A stretch of 60,000 nt of DNA from Liolophura sinensis (GCF_032854445.1 NC_088305.1:29538628-29598627), one strand, 5' to 3'. Positions 11,990-24,311 are shown, counted from the stretch's first letter. Translations and numbers: made by a program. Notes: generated from the letters alone by a model not told the origin.

Positions 11990-12321
11990 AAGGGCCATTT
12001 ACAGAAAGGACCATTTACAGAAAGGACCATTTACAGAAAGGACAATTTACAGAAAGGACAATTTACAGAAAGGACCATTTACAGAAAGGACAATTTACAG
12101 AAAGGACCATTTACAGAAAGGACAATTTACAGAAAGGACAATTTACAGAAAGGACAATTTACAGAAAGGACCATTTACAGAAAGGACAATTTACAGAAAG
12201 GACAATTTACAGAAAGGACAATTTACAGAAAGGACAATTTACAGAAAGGACAATTTACAGAAAGGACCATTTACAGAAAGGACAATTTACAGAAAGGACA
12301 ATTTACAGAAAGGACAATTTC
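11990..12321. repeat. 16-bp minisatellite, about 21 copies
   Basis: The unit is TTTACAGAAAGGACMA, where M is A or C; the two variants alternate irregularly. Because 16 is not a multiple of 3, translated frames show a 16-residue (48-bp) pattern. Two forward frames stay open across the whole array, producing long false ORFs. Confidence 0.95.
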
Positions 12322-12691
12322 GAATTGTGGAAGAAGCTACATGTAAATGGGCTCCACGTGTTAAATTTCCCCATCCCAGGCAAGTCACAAACTCAAGCGG
12401 AGAAAAAGAGCATTATCACCTCAATACAAATTCGACAAGCAGATGGGGTATGTATGAATTTATATAAAGGTTATTTATTTCTCTTATACATGTCTTTTTT
12501 TCAATTCACTGATTGTTCAGTCATATATATAGATATATGTATGTACCTTCATTTTAAGCTAATAATTACAACACAGTGATTCCAGCCATTATTTTAATCT
12601 CTTCAGGTATAGCTGTGGACTGCTTATTTCCAAAGCCGTCAGTTACATGGCTGCCAAACTAACGCATGGTAAACCCGATCACTACAACTGA

Positions 12692-12835
12692 CTGCCGATT
12701 CTCTTGCGATGGGACTCGCTGTCAAAGAAGGACTCGGTGGGAAGGGTTACCAAATTTTTGCAGCTCCAGGACAACCTAGACAAGCAGAAGTTTAGTGACG
12801 TACAAGATATGTTTCTTGATCCCATTTATAAATGA
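12692..12835 (+). CDS. Short open segment, possible exon remnant
   Basis: Forty-seven codons ending in TGA read as a plausible charged peptide containing KKDSVGRVTKFLQLQDN and KFSDVQDMFLDP. There is no start codon and I do not recognise a family. It could be the last exon of a decayed gene or retrocopy, or chance. Nothing nearby supports it. Confidence 0.15.
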   Translation: MPILLRWDSLSKKDSVGRVTKFLQLQDNLDKQKFSDVQDMFLDPIYK

Positions 12836-12939
12836 TGTGCAAGTCGATATCAGATTATTTCTGGTGTCTGTAGTTATTTTTCACTCTCAGCTAGGGCAGC
12901 GACGTCAGTCCTTTGTAGGAACCATATACAGCCTATATG

Positions 12940-13100
12940 ATTTATTTGATTTATTTATTTGATTGGTGTTTTATGCCGTACTCAAGAATATTTCACTTAT
13001 ACGACGGCGGCCAGCATTATGGTGGGAGGAAACCGGGCAGAGCCAGGGGGAAACCCACGATCATCCGCAGGTTGCTGACAGACCTTCCCACTTACGGTAC
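12940..13100 (-). mobile_element. Family A SINE, tail and core
   Basis: This minus-strand copy has a well-preserved core (ACGACGGCGGCCAGCATTAT on the plus strand) and lacks the tRNA head. It ends after the ACAGACCTTCCCAC box. Confidence 0.9.
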
Positions 13101-13560
13101 AACCTATATGCTCCAAGGTAAATGGATGTGTAAGAAACTATACTGACCAGGCCTCGGTGATTTCCATTTGTGTTTTTGTATGGCACACCGATCATTATTT
13201 TGAAATGTTTTCACCATAATTGTTTCAGTAAGCGAGAACGAATGAATGATCAAATATCAATATCTTGACAACAGTAAGAAAACTACACGTTCTTAGCAAT
13301 TTTCTAAATCGATTTATCCAATAATATCTGTTTATAACGACATGTACTTATATGATTGTTGTTTAACTCAACTTAACGTTTAATGCTTTTTAATCGCATG
13401 AGATGCAGATTCAAACCTGACCTTCGGCAGGATATTTGTAGATTCTTCCACTCTCACTGCTTGTGGGGCTGCGGTAACAATAAATGACTGAACAGTCTCG
13501 GACGTGTGACCTAACGTTTGTTGAATATGACTTGTATTCCACCAGTATAAATACACGTAT
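13100..13560. other. No recognisable feature
   Basis: This is AT-rich spacer with no open frame or repeat that I can support. Confidence 0.4.
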
Positions 13561-13700
13561 ATGTAATTCCCTGAGGGTGGCTGTGGGTTTCTCTTCGGGC
13601 TTTGTCCGATTTCCTCTCACCATAATGCTAGCCGCCGTCGCACAAGTGACATATTCTTGAGTACGCCCTAAAACAACAGTCAAACAGAAAAATAAATAAT
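13560..13700 (+). mobile_element. Family A SINE, diverged 5'-truncated copy
   Basis: The core is recognisable (CACCATAATGCTAGCCGCCG) and is followed by TTCTTGAGTACG and an eroded AAAATAAATAA tail. It lies 460 bp after the minus-strand copy at 12940, in opposite orientation. Confidence 0.8.
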
Positions 13701-14459
13701 TATCGGTTCAAAGTTTGTTATTTCTAATTGACAACATTCTGTGAACAAAAATATTATAATTTTCAAAATAGCTAATATCGGTATTTGTTTTGTCTTATAC
13801 TGTAACTGTAAAATATAAGGCAACCTACAGGTCTGACATCGATAAATCATTCGTTTGTACAAATATATCGTGCACGGCAGTTGATCACATTTTCAGCACA
13901 ACTTTCACTGTTTCAAATGACATGTATACCAAGAGGAGAAAGTTGTTATATAAAAATGCAGGCTTGAGCATAAGCCTGTTACATAGAATGATATCCCTTA
14001 ATACTTTCAGTAAAATCTGTTCCGGAATAGGTGCATGAAAAAATACCATTTCCACCACTAAAGGTTTTTGACGTCGTTTATTTGTCTGTCTGTCGGTCTG
14101 TACGTCAGCAATTATATAGACAAAGTTATCTATAGTTACAAAGTTAATTTTGTACAATTTGCGATCGACATTCAGATTCATGGATTTATTAAGCGATTCC
14201 TTTCTATTTAGAGATAGGACAGTGTATTGTCCCTTGATCTGTAGTTATTGTGAGAGAATTTGTACATTTCGCTAGCTGGTTTTGGGGTATACAATCTCGG
14301 AGTGACTTGTAGTCAACTAAAATGTGTAGGACTGAAGGGTGCATTGGTGAAGCATTCTCAAAGCTTTTTTATAATTCGAATATAAACATGTACACAGTTA
14401 TATGTATATGTTCTATAGCTGTGTGAACGTCATGTGTTATATTGTATAAGCCTCTATAG

Positions 14460-14560
14460 GTCAGGTCCGGTTCCCTCCCACCATAATGCTGGCTACCGTC
14501 GTATAAGTGAAATGTTCTTGAGTACGGCGTAAAACACCAATCAAATAAATAAATAAACTA
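14460..14560 (+). mobile_element. Family A SINE, 3' third only
   Basis: It starts at GTCCGGTTCCCTCCCACC, keeps a clean TTCTTGAGTACGGCGTAAAA block and ends in AAATAAATAAAC. Confidence 0.88.
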
Positions 14561-15044
14561 AAGGCCGTACGCGGTCGACAGTGTATATGAACAAGCTAGC
14601 TTTTAGCTCAAATTCTGATCTGTGTCTGACCGAGCGAATAAAATTTCTCTGCAGGTGTAAACATTTAGATCCCACGGCATATATATACCGGAACTAACAG
14701 TATGTACAAACAGCTGGGATGCCGATTTTGTATAAACAAGTATGAGAAAGAAGTACTGGAGTAAATGAATTGGAGCATTCGTGGGTAAAATGATACCGTA
14801 CTCAGGCCGTCTTGCAGAATATGTCGGCCGGTTAATGATATATCAGGACAGTTTCAACTGCGGAACGTCTATATGTTTATCAACATTTCAGGAAGACATC
14901 TGTTCAGAATCGAACCTATGAATATACGAGCAGAACGTTGTTTGCTATAAAAGTATACAGGCGAACCAAATATATTGATATATAGAGAGAAAACTGTAGT
15001 ATGTGTGTTTATATATGTATGAAGCCTGTATGGGAATAAATAAT

Positions 15045-15090
15045 TATTAATTTATTATTTATTTGATTGGTGTTTTACGCCGTAAGTGTT
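15045..15090 (-). mobile_element. Family A SINE, tail fragment
   Basis: Only the tail and the first core bases survive (TTTGATTGGTGTTTTACGCC on the plus strand). Confidence 0.7.
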
Positions 15091-16870
15091 ATTAATTAAT
15101 CCATATCGTGTCAGTATACTATCACAGACAAGAACCATAATAGCGTACCCATACTGTTTCAAAGTCAGCACCAGTACTCCACGTCAGTGATGTCCGGCGA
15201 AGTCTTAGACATATTATAGACTGGCCTGTAGGAATTCGTGCCGAATGACACATTATTTTGACAGCAGAATACTTAATGGACTTAGCAGCTACCGTGACTG
15301 TCAAAAGACATATTTCCCACTCTCTCTGCCTGGAGAATTAAGCGAGTTTCTGTAGGTATGTCTATTTAAGAGTCATGGCATTGCAAAATCACCGGAAATC
15401 AATCCTGATCGAAAATATGGAAACGTTTGACTAGACTGTTTCGGAGACAGCAGTCCATGGCAATTGCGTGACTCTTGAAGGTGCCACTGAACTGCCGTTT
15501 AATTTCGTCGTACATAACATAGTCTGGCCCCTGACGGCGTCCACACATACTGTTTTAGTGGCTGGCATCACTTCTTGATGCTGATATCGAATTACAACTG
15601 ACGCGACTTTCCGTGCCTGCCTGAGTGTCTGCGTGCCCACAGGTTACACGCATGGGTGGAACGCGATGACTCCATCAGCGACGGTTAAAGCTAAGGCGGA
15701 CGAAGTGCAAATTGAAATCCAACTGTGGCGTCGAGTTTCACATCCTATATATAACGACTCTCGGCACCCAGTCCGATTTGAAGTGACGTTTAATTGGTGT
15801 CGTTAGTTTAGAGGTCTTCGATCAAGTAAAGAGACGTGAATTCATCAGTGAAAGGCGCTAGGTGAGCTGGAGATCTTAACGGGTGGTGGCTGTTGAACTG
15901 AGGTAGGGTATACTTGTTGTATGCTGTCGAAAATTAGGATAAATTTTACTAAAAATTTAACTGATTAATCAAACGAGTAGGCCCAACCTGCTTTTTTAAA
16001 TTTTAAATTGGTACCTTTTCGTGGGGCCTATATATAGGAAAAAGTAGGACGAGTGAGAAGGTTTTCGAGTTCGAGTTTCTAATTGTGTTTAATGTCATCC
16101 TTTTGACTTAAGTTGAAAGCTGTTTTCTGAAAGCTAGCCCTGCATGACTGTGTTCAAACTATAACGTGAAGCTACTAGCAACCACCAGCTGAGCATTATC
16201 AGTTTGGTTTTTTAAGTACAAATCCATGTTTTGCGCTCTCTCGTAGAAATCATATTTATGCTGTCTAAGGTTTACAAGATACACAAATTCAAAATAGGGG
16301 AAAACATTCAGTCGGCTTTCCATGGATACAGTAGCTCTGACAAGCCGTAAGCGAGTGTAGTAGTGTGCACGTTGGTACTGTATCGAAAAGATTTATCGCT
16401 GTGTGCAGTTTGGTTAAACCATGTGCTGTGTCCTACTATCGTTGGGCATTTCGTTCGTCTACAGGAAGTACGCCCAGCTGAGAAGCCGGCGAGCGTCTCA
16501 AATTCTAGTTCGCTCCGACCCTGTAATGGTCTTAACTAAACGGGCGTGAGTTCAACGGCTCAAGTTTTAAATATTAACAGGCGTTCTGAAATTGAAAAGC
16601 GCGTTAGAACATACGTCATGAATTGAGTCATATGATAAACAGTTTACTACATTAAGACATTTTACACGGGTTAGCGTTCTTTATCGCATATAACATGGGC
16701 GGATAGTTATACATGTATATAGTGATCTGATCCATGATCGAAGAAAACTAAGGCGTCATAGACCTACTGTTTTGGGGTTTTTTGGGGTTTTTTTTGAAAA
16801 CGTAAAACAGTGAACACGTTATGTACATAATATTTCTGAAATGGCGTAATAGTTGAGGTGGGGAAATCTT
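15090..16870. other. No recognisable gene or repeat
   Basis: Only short chance open frames occur here. I see no splice-bounded open segment or named repeat. Confidence 0.4.
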
Positions 16871-16875
16871 CACTT

Positions 16876-17115
16876 CCTGAATCGTGGTGTTTCTCCGGTA
16901 GTATACAGGTATATGTCGAATACAGCCACGATATGCCTGAATCGTGGTGTTTCTCCGGTAGTATACAGGTATATGTCGAATACAGCCACGATATGCCTGA
17001 ATCGTGGTGTTTCTCCGGTAGTATACAGGTATATGTCGAATACAGCCACGATATGCCTGAATCGTGGTGTTTCTCCGGTAGTATACAGGTATATGTCGAA
17101 TACAGCCACGATATG
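16876..17115. repeat. Four identical 60-bp tandem units
   Basis: The unit starts CCTGAATCGTGGTGTTTCTC and ends ACAGCCACGATATG; all four copies match at every base. Each junction places CCACGAT next to ATCGTGG, so every boundary can fold into a 7-bp-stem hairpin. As 60 is a multiple of 3, several frames stay open across the array. Confidence 0.97.
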
Positions 17116-17868
17116 CCTGGAGTATTGTCGATATGGCGTTAAGAGTCAATATTTCATTTATTCTATGTTGAATAATTGCAACACATTCAGTACGTAAAAC
17201 ATGGAGAGGAAATATTGGAAATACTATAATTTCATAGGCAGTACACTACAAGCCTTGTATTATATTAAAGTATATACAGTGATGTTCAGGTGACGTGGCG
17301 GACCATTTGATGGATAAAAGTGTTGTGTGTTTATTATAAAATAAATTAAAAAAGAAATGCACGGTGTTGAAAATGTACAGAGTGGTTATAAACACGCGCC
17401 TAAATAGGAAATGTGAACAGTGTTAATTAACACATGCAATAATGACCACCAGTTAAGAAAGAAAACTTTACAAACATATATTTCTTTCTTTTGTTTTAAA
17501 ATTTAGCAACAAATTTATATTTTTAGCCTAATACAGTCTTGGTGTAGAATTATTAGAACACGTGCAGGCGCTGCATGTATTTAGCAGAATAAATCTACCG
17601 CTGTAACATAATACATATTATATACCATCAATCAGACGGCACACTTTCTGTTTGATCACGTAATAAATTATTTGAGAATAACTGATAATTATATAACATC
17701 AAGGAATGGTGAGTAGTCTGCGTTACCTTTTCTATACCTGTATAGATGATGATTTAAGGTTATGCGCCGCAGGTCTGTATACCTATACTTTGCTTAAAAT
17801 AACTGAACTTTGCATGGGAATATCATTTTAGAAACCGAAATAAAACTGTTTTTTCCCGATTCGAAGTC
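17116..17868. other. AT-rich spacer, no feature
   Basis: There is no supported gene. The text near 17560-17670 (AGCAGAATAAATCTACCGCT and nearby CAGACGGCACACTTTCTG) faintly recalls MITE family P but is too diverged to call. Confidence 0.35.
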
Positions 17869-17869
17869 C

Positions 17870-18185
17870 GGAGACTTCGTATCATAGCCGGGTCGGGACA
17901 TACCAAAGACTACAAATATAGTATTTATTGCTGCCTCGCGTGGCGCTCAGCACTAAAAGGCTATACAGGCATGCAAGGAAACGGGACTGGTTGGCCCGAT
18001 GTCATGTACTGTGACTGGGTGGGGTGTCATGGTGTCTTCGTCATGATACTTCAGTGGCGGTAGCACTTTAGTGGCACGCACTCGCGCTGCCACAAGAAGA
18101 CACAGTATATGTACACACACCTAATGACTCCTTGTCGTCACACGACTGAAAAATTGTTAAGTACGACGTTAAAAAAACCCCCAAT
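17870..18185 (+). mobile_element. Family B SINE (second tRNA-derived family)
   Basis: It starts with a tRNA-like head containing GATTCGAAGTCCGG and a B-box-like AGCCGGGTCGGGACAT. The body has GACTGGTTGGCCCGATGTCA, and the tail is AAGTACGACGTTAAAAAAAC. Related copies lie on the minus strand at 23450 and 56113. Its body and tail are unlike family A. Confidence 0.65.
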
Positions 18186-18207
18186 CATCCGTGCAGTATA
18201 GTTATGT

Positions 18208-19401
18208 CATTTGTGCGAATATAGATTAACCCAGTTTTCATAGTCTAGATTGTGCGAATATGGATATTTGGTAATATAATTTATATAGGCTAGATTGTGC
18301 AAATATGGACGTTTGGTAATCCAGTGTATATAGGCTAGTTTGTGCGAATATGGATGTTTGGTAATCCAGTGTATATAGGCTAGATTGTGCGAATATGGAT
18401 GTTTGGTAATCCAGTGTATATAGGCTAGATTGTGCGAATATGGATGTTTGGTAATCCAGTGTATATAGGCTAGTTTGTGCGAATATGGATGTTTGGTAAT
18501 CCAGTGTATATAGGCTAGATTGTGCGAATATGGATGTTTGGTAATCCAGTGTATATAGGCTAGATTGTGCGAATGTGGATGTTTGGTAATCCAGTGTTTA
18601 TAGGCTACATTGTGTGAATACGGATGTCTGGTAATCCAGTGTATATAGGCTAGTTTGTGCGAATGTGGATATTTGGTAATCCAGTGTATATAGGCTAGAT
18701 TGTGCGAATATGGATGTTTGGTAATCCAGTGTATATAGGCTAGATTGTGCGAATATGGATGTTTGGTAATCCAGTGTATATAGGCTAGATTGTGTGAATA
18801 TGGATGTTTGGTAATCCAGTGTATATAGGCTAGATTGTGCGAATATGGATGTTTGGTAATCCAGTGTATATAGGCTAGTTTGTGTGAATACGGATGTCTG
18901 GTAATCCAGTGTATATAGGCTAGATTGTGCGAATATGGATGTTTGGTAATCCAGTGTATATAGGCTAGATTGTGCGAATATGGATGTTTGGTAATCCAGT
19001 GTATATAGGCTAGATTGTGCGAATATGGATGTTTGGTAATCCAGTGTATATAGGCTAGATTGTGCGAATGTGGATGTTTGGTAATCCAGTGTATATAGGC
19101 TAGATTGTGTGAATACGGATGTCTGGTAATCCAGTGTATATAGGCTAGTTTGTGCGAATATGGATGTTTGGTAATCCAGTGTATATAGGCTAGATTGTGT
19201 GAATATGAATGTTTGGTAATCCAGTGTATATAGGCTAGATTGTGCGAATATGGATGTTTGGTAATCCAGTGTATATAGGCTAGATTGTGCGAATATGGAT
19301 GTTTGGTAATCCAGTGTATATAGGCTAGATTGTGCGAATGTGGATATTTGGTAATCCAGTGTATATAGGCTAGTTTGTGCGAATGCGGATGTTTGGTAAT
19401 T
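18208..19401. repeat. 45-bp minisatellite, about 26 copies
   Basis: The unit reads GTGTATATAGGCTAGATTGT then GCGAATATGGATGTTTGGTAATCCA. Variants (GATT/GTTT, TGCG/TGTG, ATATGG/ATGTGG/ACGGA) are mixed along the array. The period is 15 codons, so the minus strand is open for 273 codons with a 15-residue repeat, but that frame has no ATG at its head and no splice or promoter context. Confidence 0.97.
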
Positions 19402-21400
19402 CTGGAAGGAATAGTTCAAATGTATCTAACATTACTTGCACACATAAAAGAGAATATATTTTAACTCGTGTACAGGTCAAAGTCTAGAAATGTTTACGCA
19501 TGTCCATATATATTAATCAAAACCATACCGATACAATTTCTGCAAATTTTTGTGATTTTGTAAAATGTCGTGCTTTTCCGGTGAATGTCCGGAGCAGACC
19601 CAACAACAGGACATCGTCCATTGTTCCACTTTATTGACGTCATATAACTTTTCAATTTTCTTTGACTTGAGTCAGAGAGGCCACGGGGTGTATGCGCGCA
19701 TGTGTGTGTGTGTATTTGACGATAAAGTAAGACAGTATTGGCGCTTAACTGGAAGTAGCCACGCGTTATTGCGGAAATATGGGTGGAAGAAGAGAGTACG
19801 TAATTATCGATACACCGATACTTCGAGATTGTTTTATCTTCAATCGTGCATCTCTTGAGAACCCGTTATAGAAATGTCCCACATAATTGCGTCGTTTTCG
19901 AAAGCCAAATAATTGACGTCACTCTTTGTAACTGTGTCTATATACTCGTTTGTAGAATCCTGAGTTGCCTATTTATCCTGAACTGTAAGGAATGGAATAT
20001 TTTGTCTCTAATTTCCATTAGATATATCAGTTCGCTTTTACTTAGTAACACTACTGTTATTTAGCGATGAGAAAAACTTGGTCCTGTACACAAATAAATG
20101 TATTATACAAACACAAATAAATGCAACAGCAATATTTAAAATGTCGGACAGTGTATTCAAATTTTCATGTTTAATTCACAACAGCGTGGTAAATTTTCAT
20201 GATTTTTTAAAATGATTATACGGATCGGTATTAATATAAGAAATCGCACGCCTGTTCACCAAAGCTTAATTTTTGTCCATGCGCCCTAAAAATATTGTTT
20301 ACATCAATAATTGTCAGTTAACTGCACAAAAAATTTTCCGCAATTCTCATTGGCTGAATGGTACTCGCTTCCATTATTTCATGGCACGTGTGCCTTTCAG
20401 TTGTTAGAACACAAGAGATGTGGGTTTAAACACGTCCTAGGACAACGAATTGGTAGATTTCCCGTCCACTGTTGCTTGTGGGAGATTGGTGACAATAAAC
20501 TGTTGGCGGCCCTCAAGAAATCGTTTGCACAGCTTGTAATATTCGTTGAACATCGCTTAATTTCCACCCGTATAATGTTTATATCTGCATGTTACGTGTT
20601 AAAATGCTCGTATGTAAGTTGCCAAAGGTGAGTGGTTTATGCCTGACACCCCAATTTCCTCCTCCTGTATAACACTGACTCACATGTATATGTATTTTGT
20701 AGACGAATTTCATGATGTTGATAATTTCAAGAAGTTCTGTAACTATTTTTTTAAGCAAAAGTCACTTAATTTGACGTAGCTTACATTGTGCATTTTGACT
20801 TTCCTGTACAAAGTTATGTATTAAGAAAGAAAAAAAGAAACTATTGTTTGCTTATAAACTTCATTAGATATATAAGTCCTTTGATTCAATTTAGCTGAAA
20901 CCCATAAATGTTTAAGTTAATTATCTCAGTTAAGAATACTTCCATGTATTCTCCTTTAGGCGTATTTATCACTTCGGAAACTGTCGACCATTTCCGGTGA
21001 ATGTTCCGGGATCGCTCGAGTAGCGGACACTGCCAGTTACCGCCCTTCTATTATACTGAGAGTGAACGACGTCATTGGACTTAAATTTAAATTTTCTTCG
21101 TCGGTTGAGATACTTGAGATGAAGTGGTGGTTTACTTAAGAACTGGCATACAAATGCCCGCTCTACCGGAAGTCACTGCCGAGGATATAGTGTAATTCAT
21201 CTCTATGAGATTTCTGCTTCCATCAGCTAAATGAATCCTGACTTGTAAGAAATATTGTGACAAATTATTGTCAGTAATACATAGAGAAATTGGCAAATTG
21301 TTTAATTAATTTACTGTGACCTTACACCATATTCTGGAATATTTCCCAGTGAAGTGCTGTGGAGTCAAGAGTGAAAATCAACAACTGAACGAACAACAAA
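19402..21400. other. No convincing gene; two short similar segments
   Basis: Segments at about 19570-19640 and 20990-21075 both contain TTTCCGGTGAATGT followed by TCCGG, and further on a GACGT(C) with CAT(T/A). They may be old copies of one element. Open frames at 19565 and 20311 have no recognisable domains. Confidence 0.35.
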
Positions 21401-21404
21401 AGTA

Positions 21405-21580
21405 GTATTTTATTGGTGTTTTACGTCGTACTCAAGAATACATTTCACTTATACAATGGCCGCCAGCATTGTGGTCGAGGGAAACCGGATAGAGCCCCGG
21501 GGAACTCACAACCATCTCCAGGTTACTTGAACTCACAGGTATCGCATTGGTGATGGGCTCCTGGATAAATATATAAATGA
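21405..21580 (-). mobile_element. Family A SINE, partly rearranged
   Basis: The minus-strand core is complete (TGGCCGCCAGCATTGTGGTC on the plus strand), but the central part is shortened where the head side joins (ACTCACAGGTATCGCATTGG). Confidence 0.8.
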
Positions 21581-21799
21581 ATGAGTAAATAAATAAATAG
21601 GCTATGTAAAGCTAGAAGGCTGTGTTCATGTTAGTGATACAATAACCAGCTAAAAGTGTTCATAATACTGGAAAGATCTAACCCTTATTTAATGTATGGC
21701 GCTATATACGAACATGCAAAATTTCCCAAAAATAATTTTTATAGCGATTTAATTGAAGAATGACTCAAACTGGGCATTAGGGATTTCTTTTTGCCACTT

Positions 21800-21930
21800 G
21801 TTTCATTGGTGTTAAACGCTGTGCACATTTTCCAATATGACGGGGGTCAGCTTTATGGGGTGGATTAAATCGGAATGCCCAGATTCTATAGCCTACGACC
21901 TCACTGGCCAAGGGCCGATCGTTGTAATGG
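21800..21930 (-). mobile_element. Very degenerate SINE copy
   Basis: The order is the same as in family A read from the tail: CATTGGTGTTAAACGC, AATATGACGGGGGTCAGC, then GGCCAAGGGCC. Identity is low and it may belong to a relative of family A. Confidence 0.4.
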
Positions 21931-21991
21931 AGAAGCAAACTCTTTAGCCGAATGAGTTTCTTGGATACGGTGGGATTTTCATAGGAGGAAT

Positions 21992-22174
21992 TTACAGAAA
22001 GACACTACTCTGTCCGGGAATGCCCGAACGTGGCCGCAATCGCCCAACACACGACGGAGTGTTCCGGAGTGTCGTTTGTGGTTTATCGGACGCTTTCCAT
22101 CTGTGTGGCAGGACAGGCACTTCACGACACGAGCTGATTCGGAAACCACTGTTCCGCAATAAAGCTTGTGTGAC
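21992..22174 (-). CDS. Open segment behind a 3' splice site, minus strand
   Basis: On the minus strand a strong acceptor (CATATTTCAG, exon starting at 22174) opens about 60 codons ending at 21992. The segment is GC-richer than its surroundings. The peptide contains SCREVPVLPHRW and CVGRLRPRSG; I do not recognise it. Without matching upstream exons it remains a candidate last exon only. Confidence 0.15.
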   Translation of the reverse strand, partial: VTQALLRNSGFRISSCREVPVLPHRWKASDKPQTTLRNTPSCVGRLRPRSGIPGQSSVFL

Positions 22175-22579
22175 CTGAAATATGAATGTCAGCGAGAGGG
22201 TGTGGTTAGAGTAAAAATAGCGTAGTAAACAGGCATAGCCGGGCTTCATGCGCCAACAGGGGGCATAGAAAGATCATGTGAACAAATACATGTGAATGGA
22301 AAGAAACTATAAATAATTAAGATAAAAAATGAGGAGCTGGCTATTCATTAACATTGACGTCATTGGTTCTGACATTTGTTCTCTGTGACAGATATACCAG
22401 TGAATAAATATCTCTTTTACGAAGGCGCAATTTTCTTCTTTTGCAATAAATAATTCCCCAATTTTCGAAGGAACATGCAGTTGCCATCTTTACCAATCAG
22501 TAATTATCCCTTTTACCAAAGGAAAACTTATCTTCTGTACCAAAAACACTAGCATCATTACCAGTGAAGAATTACTATT

Positions 22580-22803
22580 GACTGGCTAGCGCAGCGTATT
22601 GACCCAGAGTTTCTTACCAGTGCGGTCGCTGTGAGTTCAAGTCCAGCTCATGCTGGCTTCCTCTCCGGCCGTAAGTGGGAATGTCTGTCTGTAACCTGTG
22701 TGCTCTGTCCGGTTTCCTCCCAATATAATGCTAACCGCCGTTGTATAAGTGAAATATTGTTGAGTACAGCGTAAAATACCAATCAAATAAATAAATAAAT
22801 ACT
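22580..22803 (+). mobile_element. Family A SINE, near full length
   Basis: It includes the B box (GTGAGTTCAAGTCCAGCTCA), the CTGGCTTCCTCTCCGGCCGT junction, a core with some losses and an AATAAATAAATA tail. The A-box side of the head is truncated. Confidence 0.92.
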
Positions 22804-23084
22804 ATTGAGTGTAAATATCATAATATGTGCAGAGGAGAGACTTTATTAACGTTGGTCTACATGGGCACTATCTGAAACTATTTATATATACATATGGTTA
22901 TAACCTATAGCTTTACATCTGTTTTTAATGCTTTTAAGGATAAATTTTTTCTTTATTACTTGACGTCTTAAGATTCTTGTCTATTGACGATTGGGGACAG
23001 AAGTGTACAAGTGTAGGAGCAATGATGATTACACGCAGAGGTAAGGCTTGTCTAGCTCTACAGGCTTAATATCCTAACTGGGGT

Positions 23085-23465
23085 AACACGACAACAGGCC
23101 ATATTTAACCAGTTACGCGTGACCATTTGCCAGCTATCACACTGTCGTCGCTGCTCTGGCGTTAATCTGTGCTGTATGCCCTCAATTACATTGTATTCCT
23201 GCATGAATCAGGATTCTGCTGGTGGACTAAGCACTCCCGAGGGAGGGTGCCTTTAATGTGGCCGTATGTTAAATGTGATGACAATACAGCATTTTGAAAC
23301 CTGATACTGCTTAAGCCATGGTGCTAGGAGCATGCAAATTGCTACTATTTTTGCATTAACATGAACAGTTAGAATGAAACCCTGACTGAGGTAAATTGAC
23401 AAGAGACCGTATTTCACCGGTTACGCATGACCATTTGTCAGCTTTTTGTCATGCCAAAGACACCT
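23085..23465 (+). mobile_element. Family C element, two consecutive partial copies
   Basis: Copies lie at 23085-23200 and 23305-23465. Shared text is GACAAGAG(G/A)CCGTATTT, ACCGGTTACGC, GTGACCATTTGCCAGC and, in the first copy, CACACTGTCGTCGCTGCTCT. Other copies are at 28415, 39895 (minus), 46310 and 53570. I see no tRNA promoter or coding capacity. Confidence 0.7.
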
Positions 23466-23640
23466 GACATGACACCTTACCTAGTCACATTATACCAACA
23501 CCGGGCCAACCAGTCCTGTTTCCCTGCTCTAACCTCTGACTGCTGAGCTCTAAGCGATGCAACAACAAGTACCATTTTTAAAGTGTTTGGTATGACCCAA
23601 TCTGGATTTGATCCCGTGCATGCCGACTTCCAATAAGCTT
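23450..23640 (-). mobile_element. Family B SINE, minus strand, tail missing
   Basis: Read on the minus strand it matches the copy at 17870. Plus-strand landmarks are ACACCGGGCCAACCAGTCC, a CTGAGCTCTAAGCGATGCAA box and GTTTGGTATGACCC, ending near the eroded tRNA head (TGGATTTGATCCC). Confidence 0.65.
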
Positions 23641-24000
23641 AGTATCACGGTTACCGTTTTCCTGTTTTAAGGTATGCTTTTGAAGTGAGGGTAGTCGGGA
23701 TTTTACGGATAGACTAAATTTCATAGTGACATAAAACTTAACTATCTGAATATATGGACTGATTTTGTTGATAAATTGATAGATTACCTGCTGCAACTAG
23801 TTATATATTCTCAGTAGTGGTCTTTGTAAATATATTGAGATCGCGTCATGGATAAAATTCTGCTATATGCAGATGAACTGCTTTTGAATCATTTTCGTGT
23901 GGCAAGTACTTTTTCATAAGTAACACGGATTAAATACTCATTTAATGGTGAAATAAAACCGCTGAGTCTTGCTTCCAAATTGAGTTGCCTGTAACACGAA

Positions 24001-24091
24001 GGGATGCCCAATATATGCTGACTGACTGACAATGGAGATAGGATTTATGGGGTTAAAGTTCCCAGCCTTGGTCGTGCTTGAATAAATGTAC
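24001..24091 (+). mobile_element. Family D repeat fragment
   Basis: It contains GGGATGCCCAATATATGCTG, GACAATGGAGATAGGATTTA, GGGTTAAAG and CTTGGTCGTGCTTGAATAAA. It aligns with 26325 and, inverted, with 59066-59157. Confidence 0.6.
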
Positions 24092-24177
24092 AGTACCGGT
24101 TCCTAACCTTCATCTTCGCCTAGCAAGGATTCTGAAAGCTGATGGGTCTAATATTTTTATTAGACCCATATACAAGC

Positions 24178-24311
24178 ACATGGTACGTGGGAAGGTCGGT
24201 CAGCAACCTGCGAATGGTCGTGAGTTTCCCTCGGGCTCTGTCCGGTTTCCTCCCACCATAATGCTGGCCGCCGTACAGCGTAAAACACCAATCAAATAAA
24301 TAAATAAATAC
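24178..24311 (+). mobile_element. Family A SINE, 5'-truncated, short internal deletion
   Basis: The core runs from GTACGTGGGAAGGTCGGTC to the tail. The stretch between GCCGCCGT and ACAGCGTAAAACACC is missing, which distinguishes this copy. Confidence 0.9.

Noticed and set aside
11949-12467. 172-codon frame with KDHLQKGPFTERTIYR-type repeats
   Set aside because: It is a 16-bp noncoding minisatellite that happens to lack stops in two forward frames.
16748-17197. CRISPR-like array
   Set aside because: The 60-bp units are directly adjacent with no unique spacers and the genome is eukaryotic; this is a tandem repeat.
18598-19419. 273-codon minus-strand frame as a secreted repeat protein
   Set aside because: It has no ATG at the head, no signal peptide and no exon structure; it follows from the 45-bp array.
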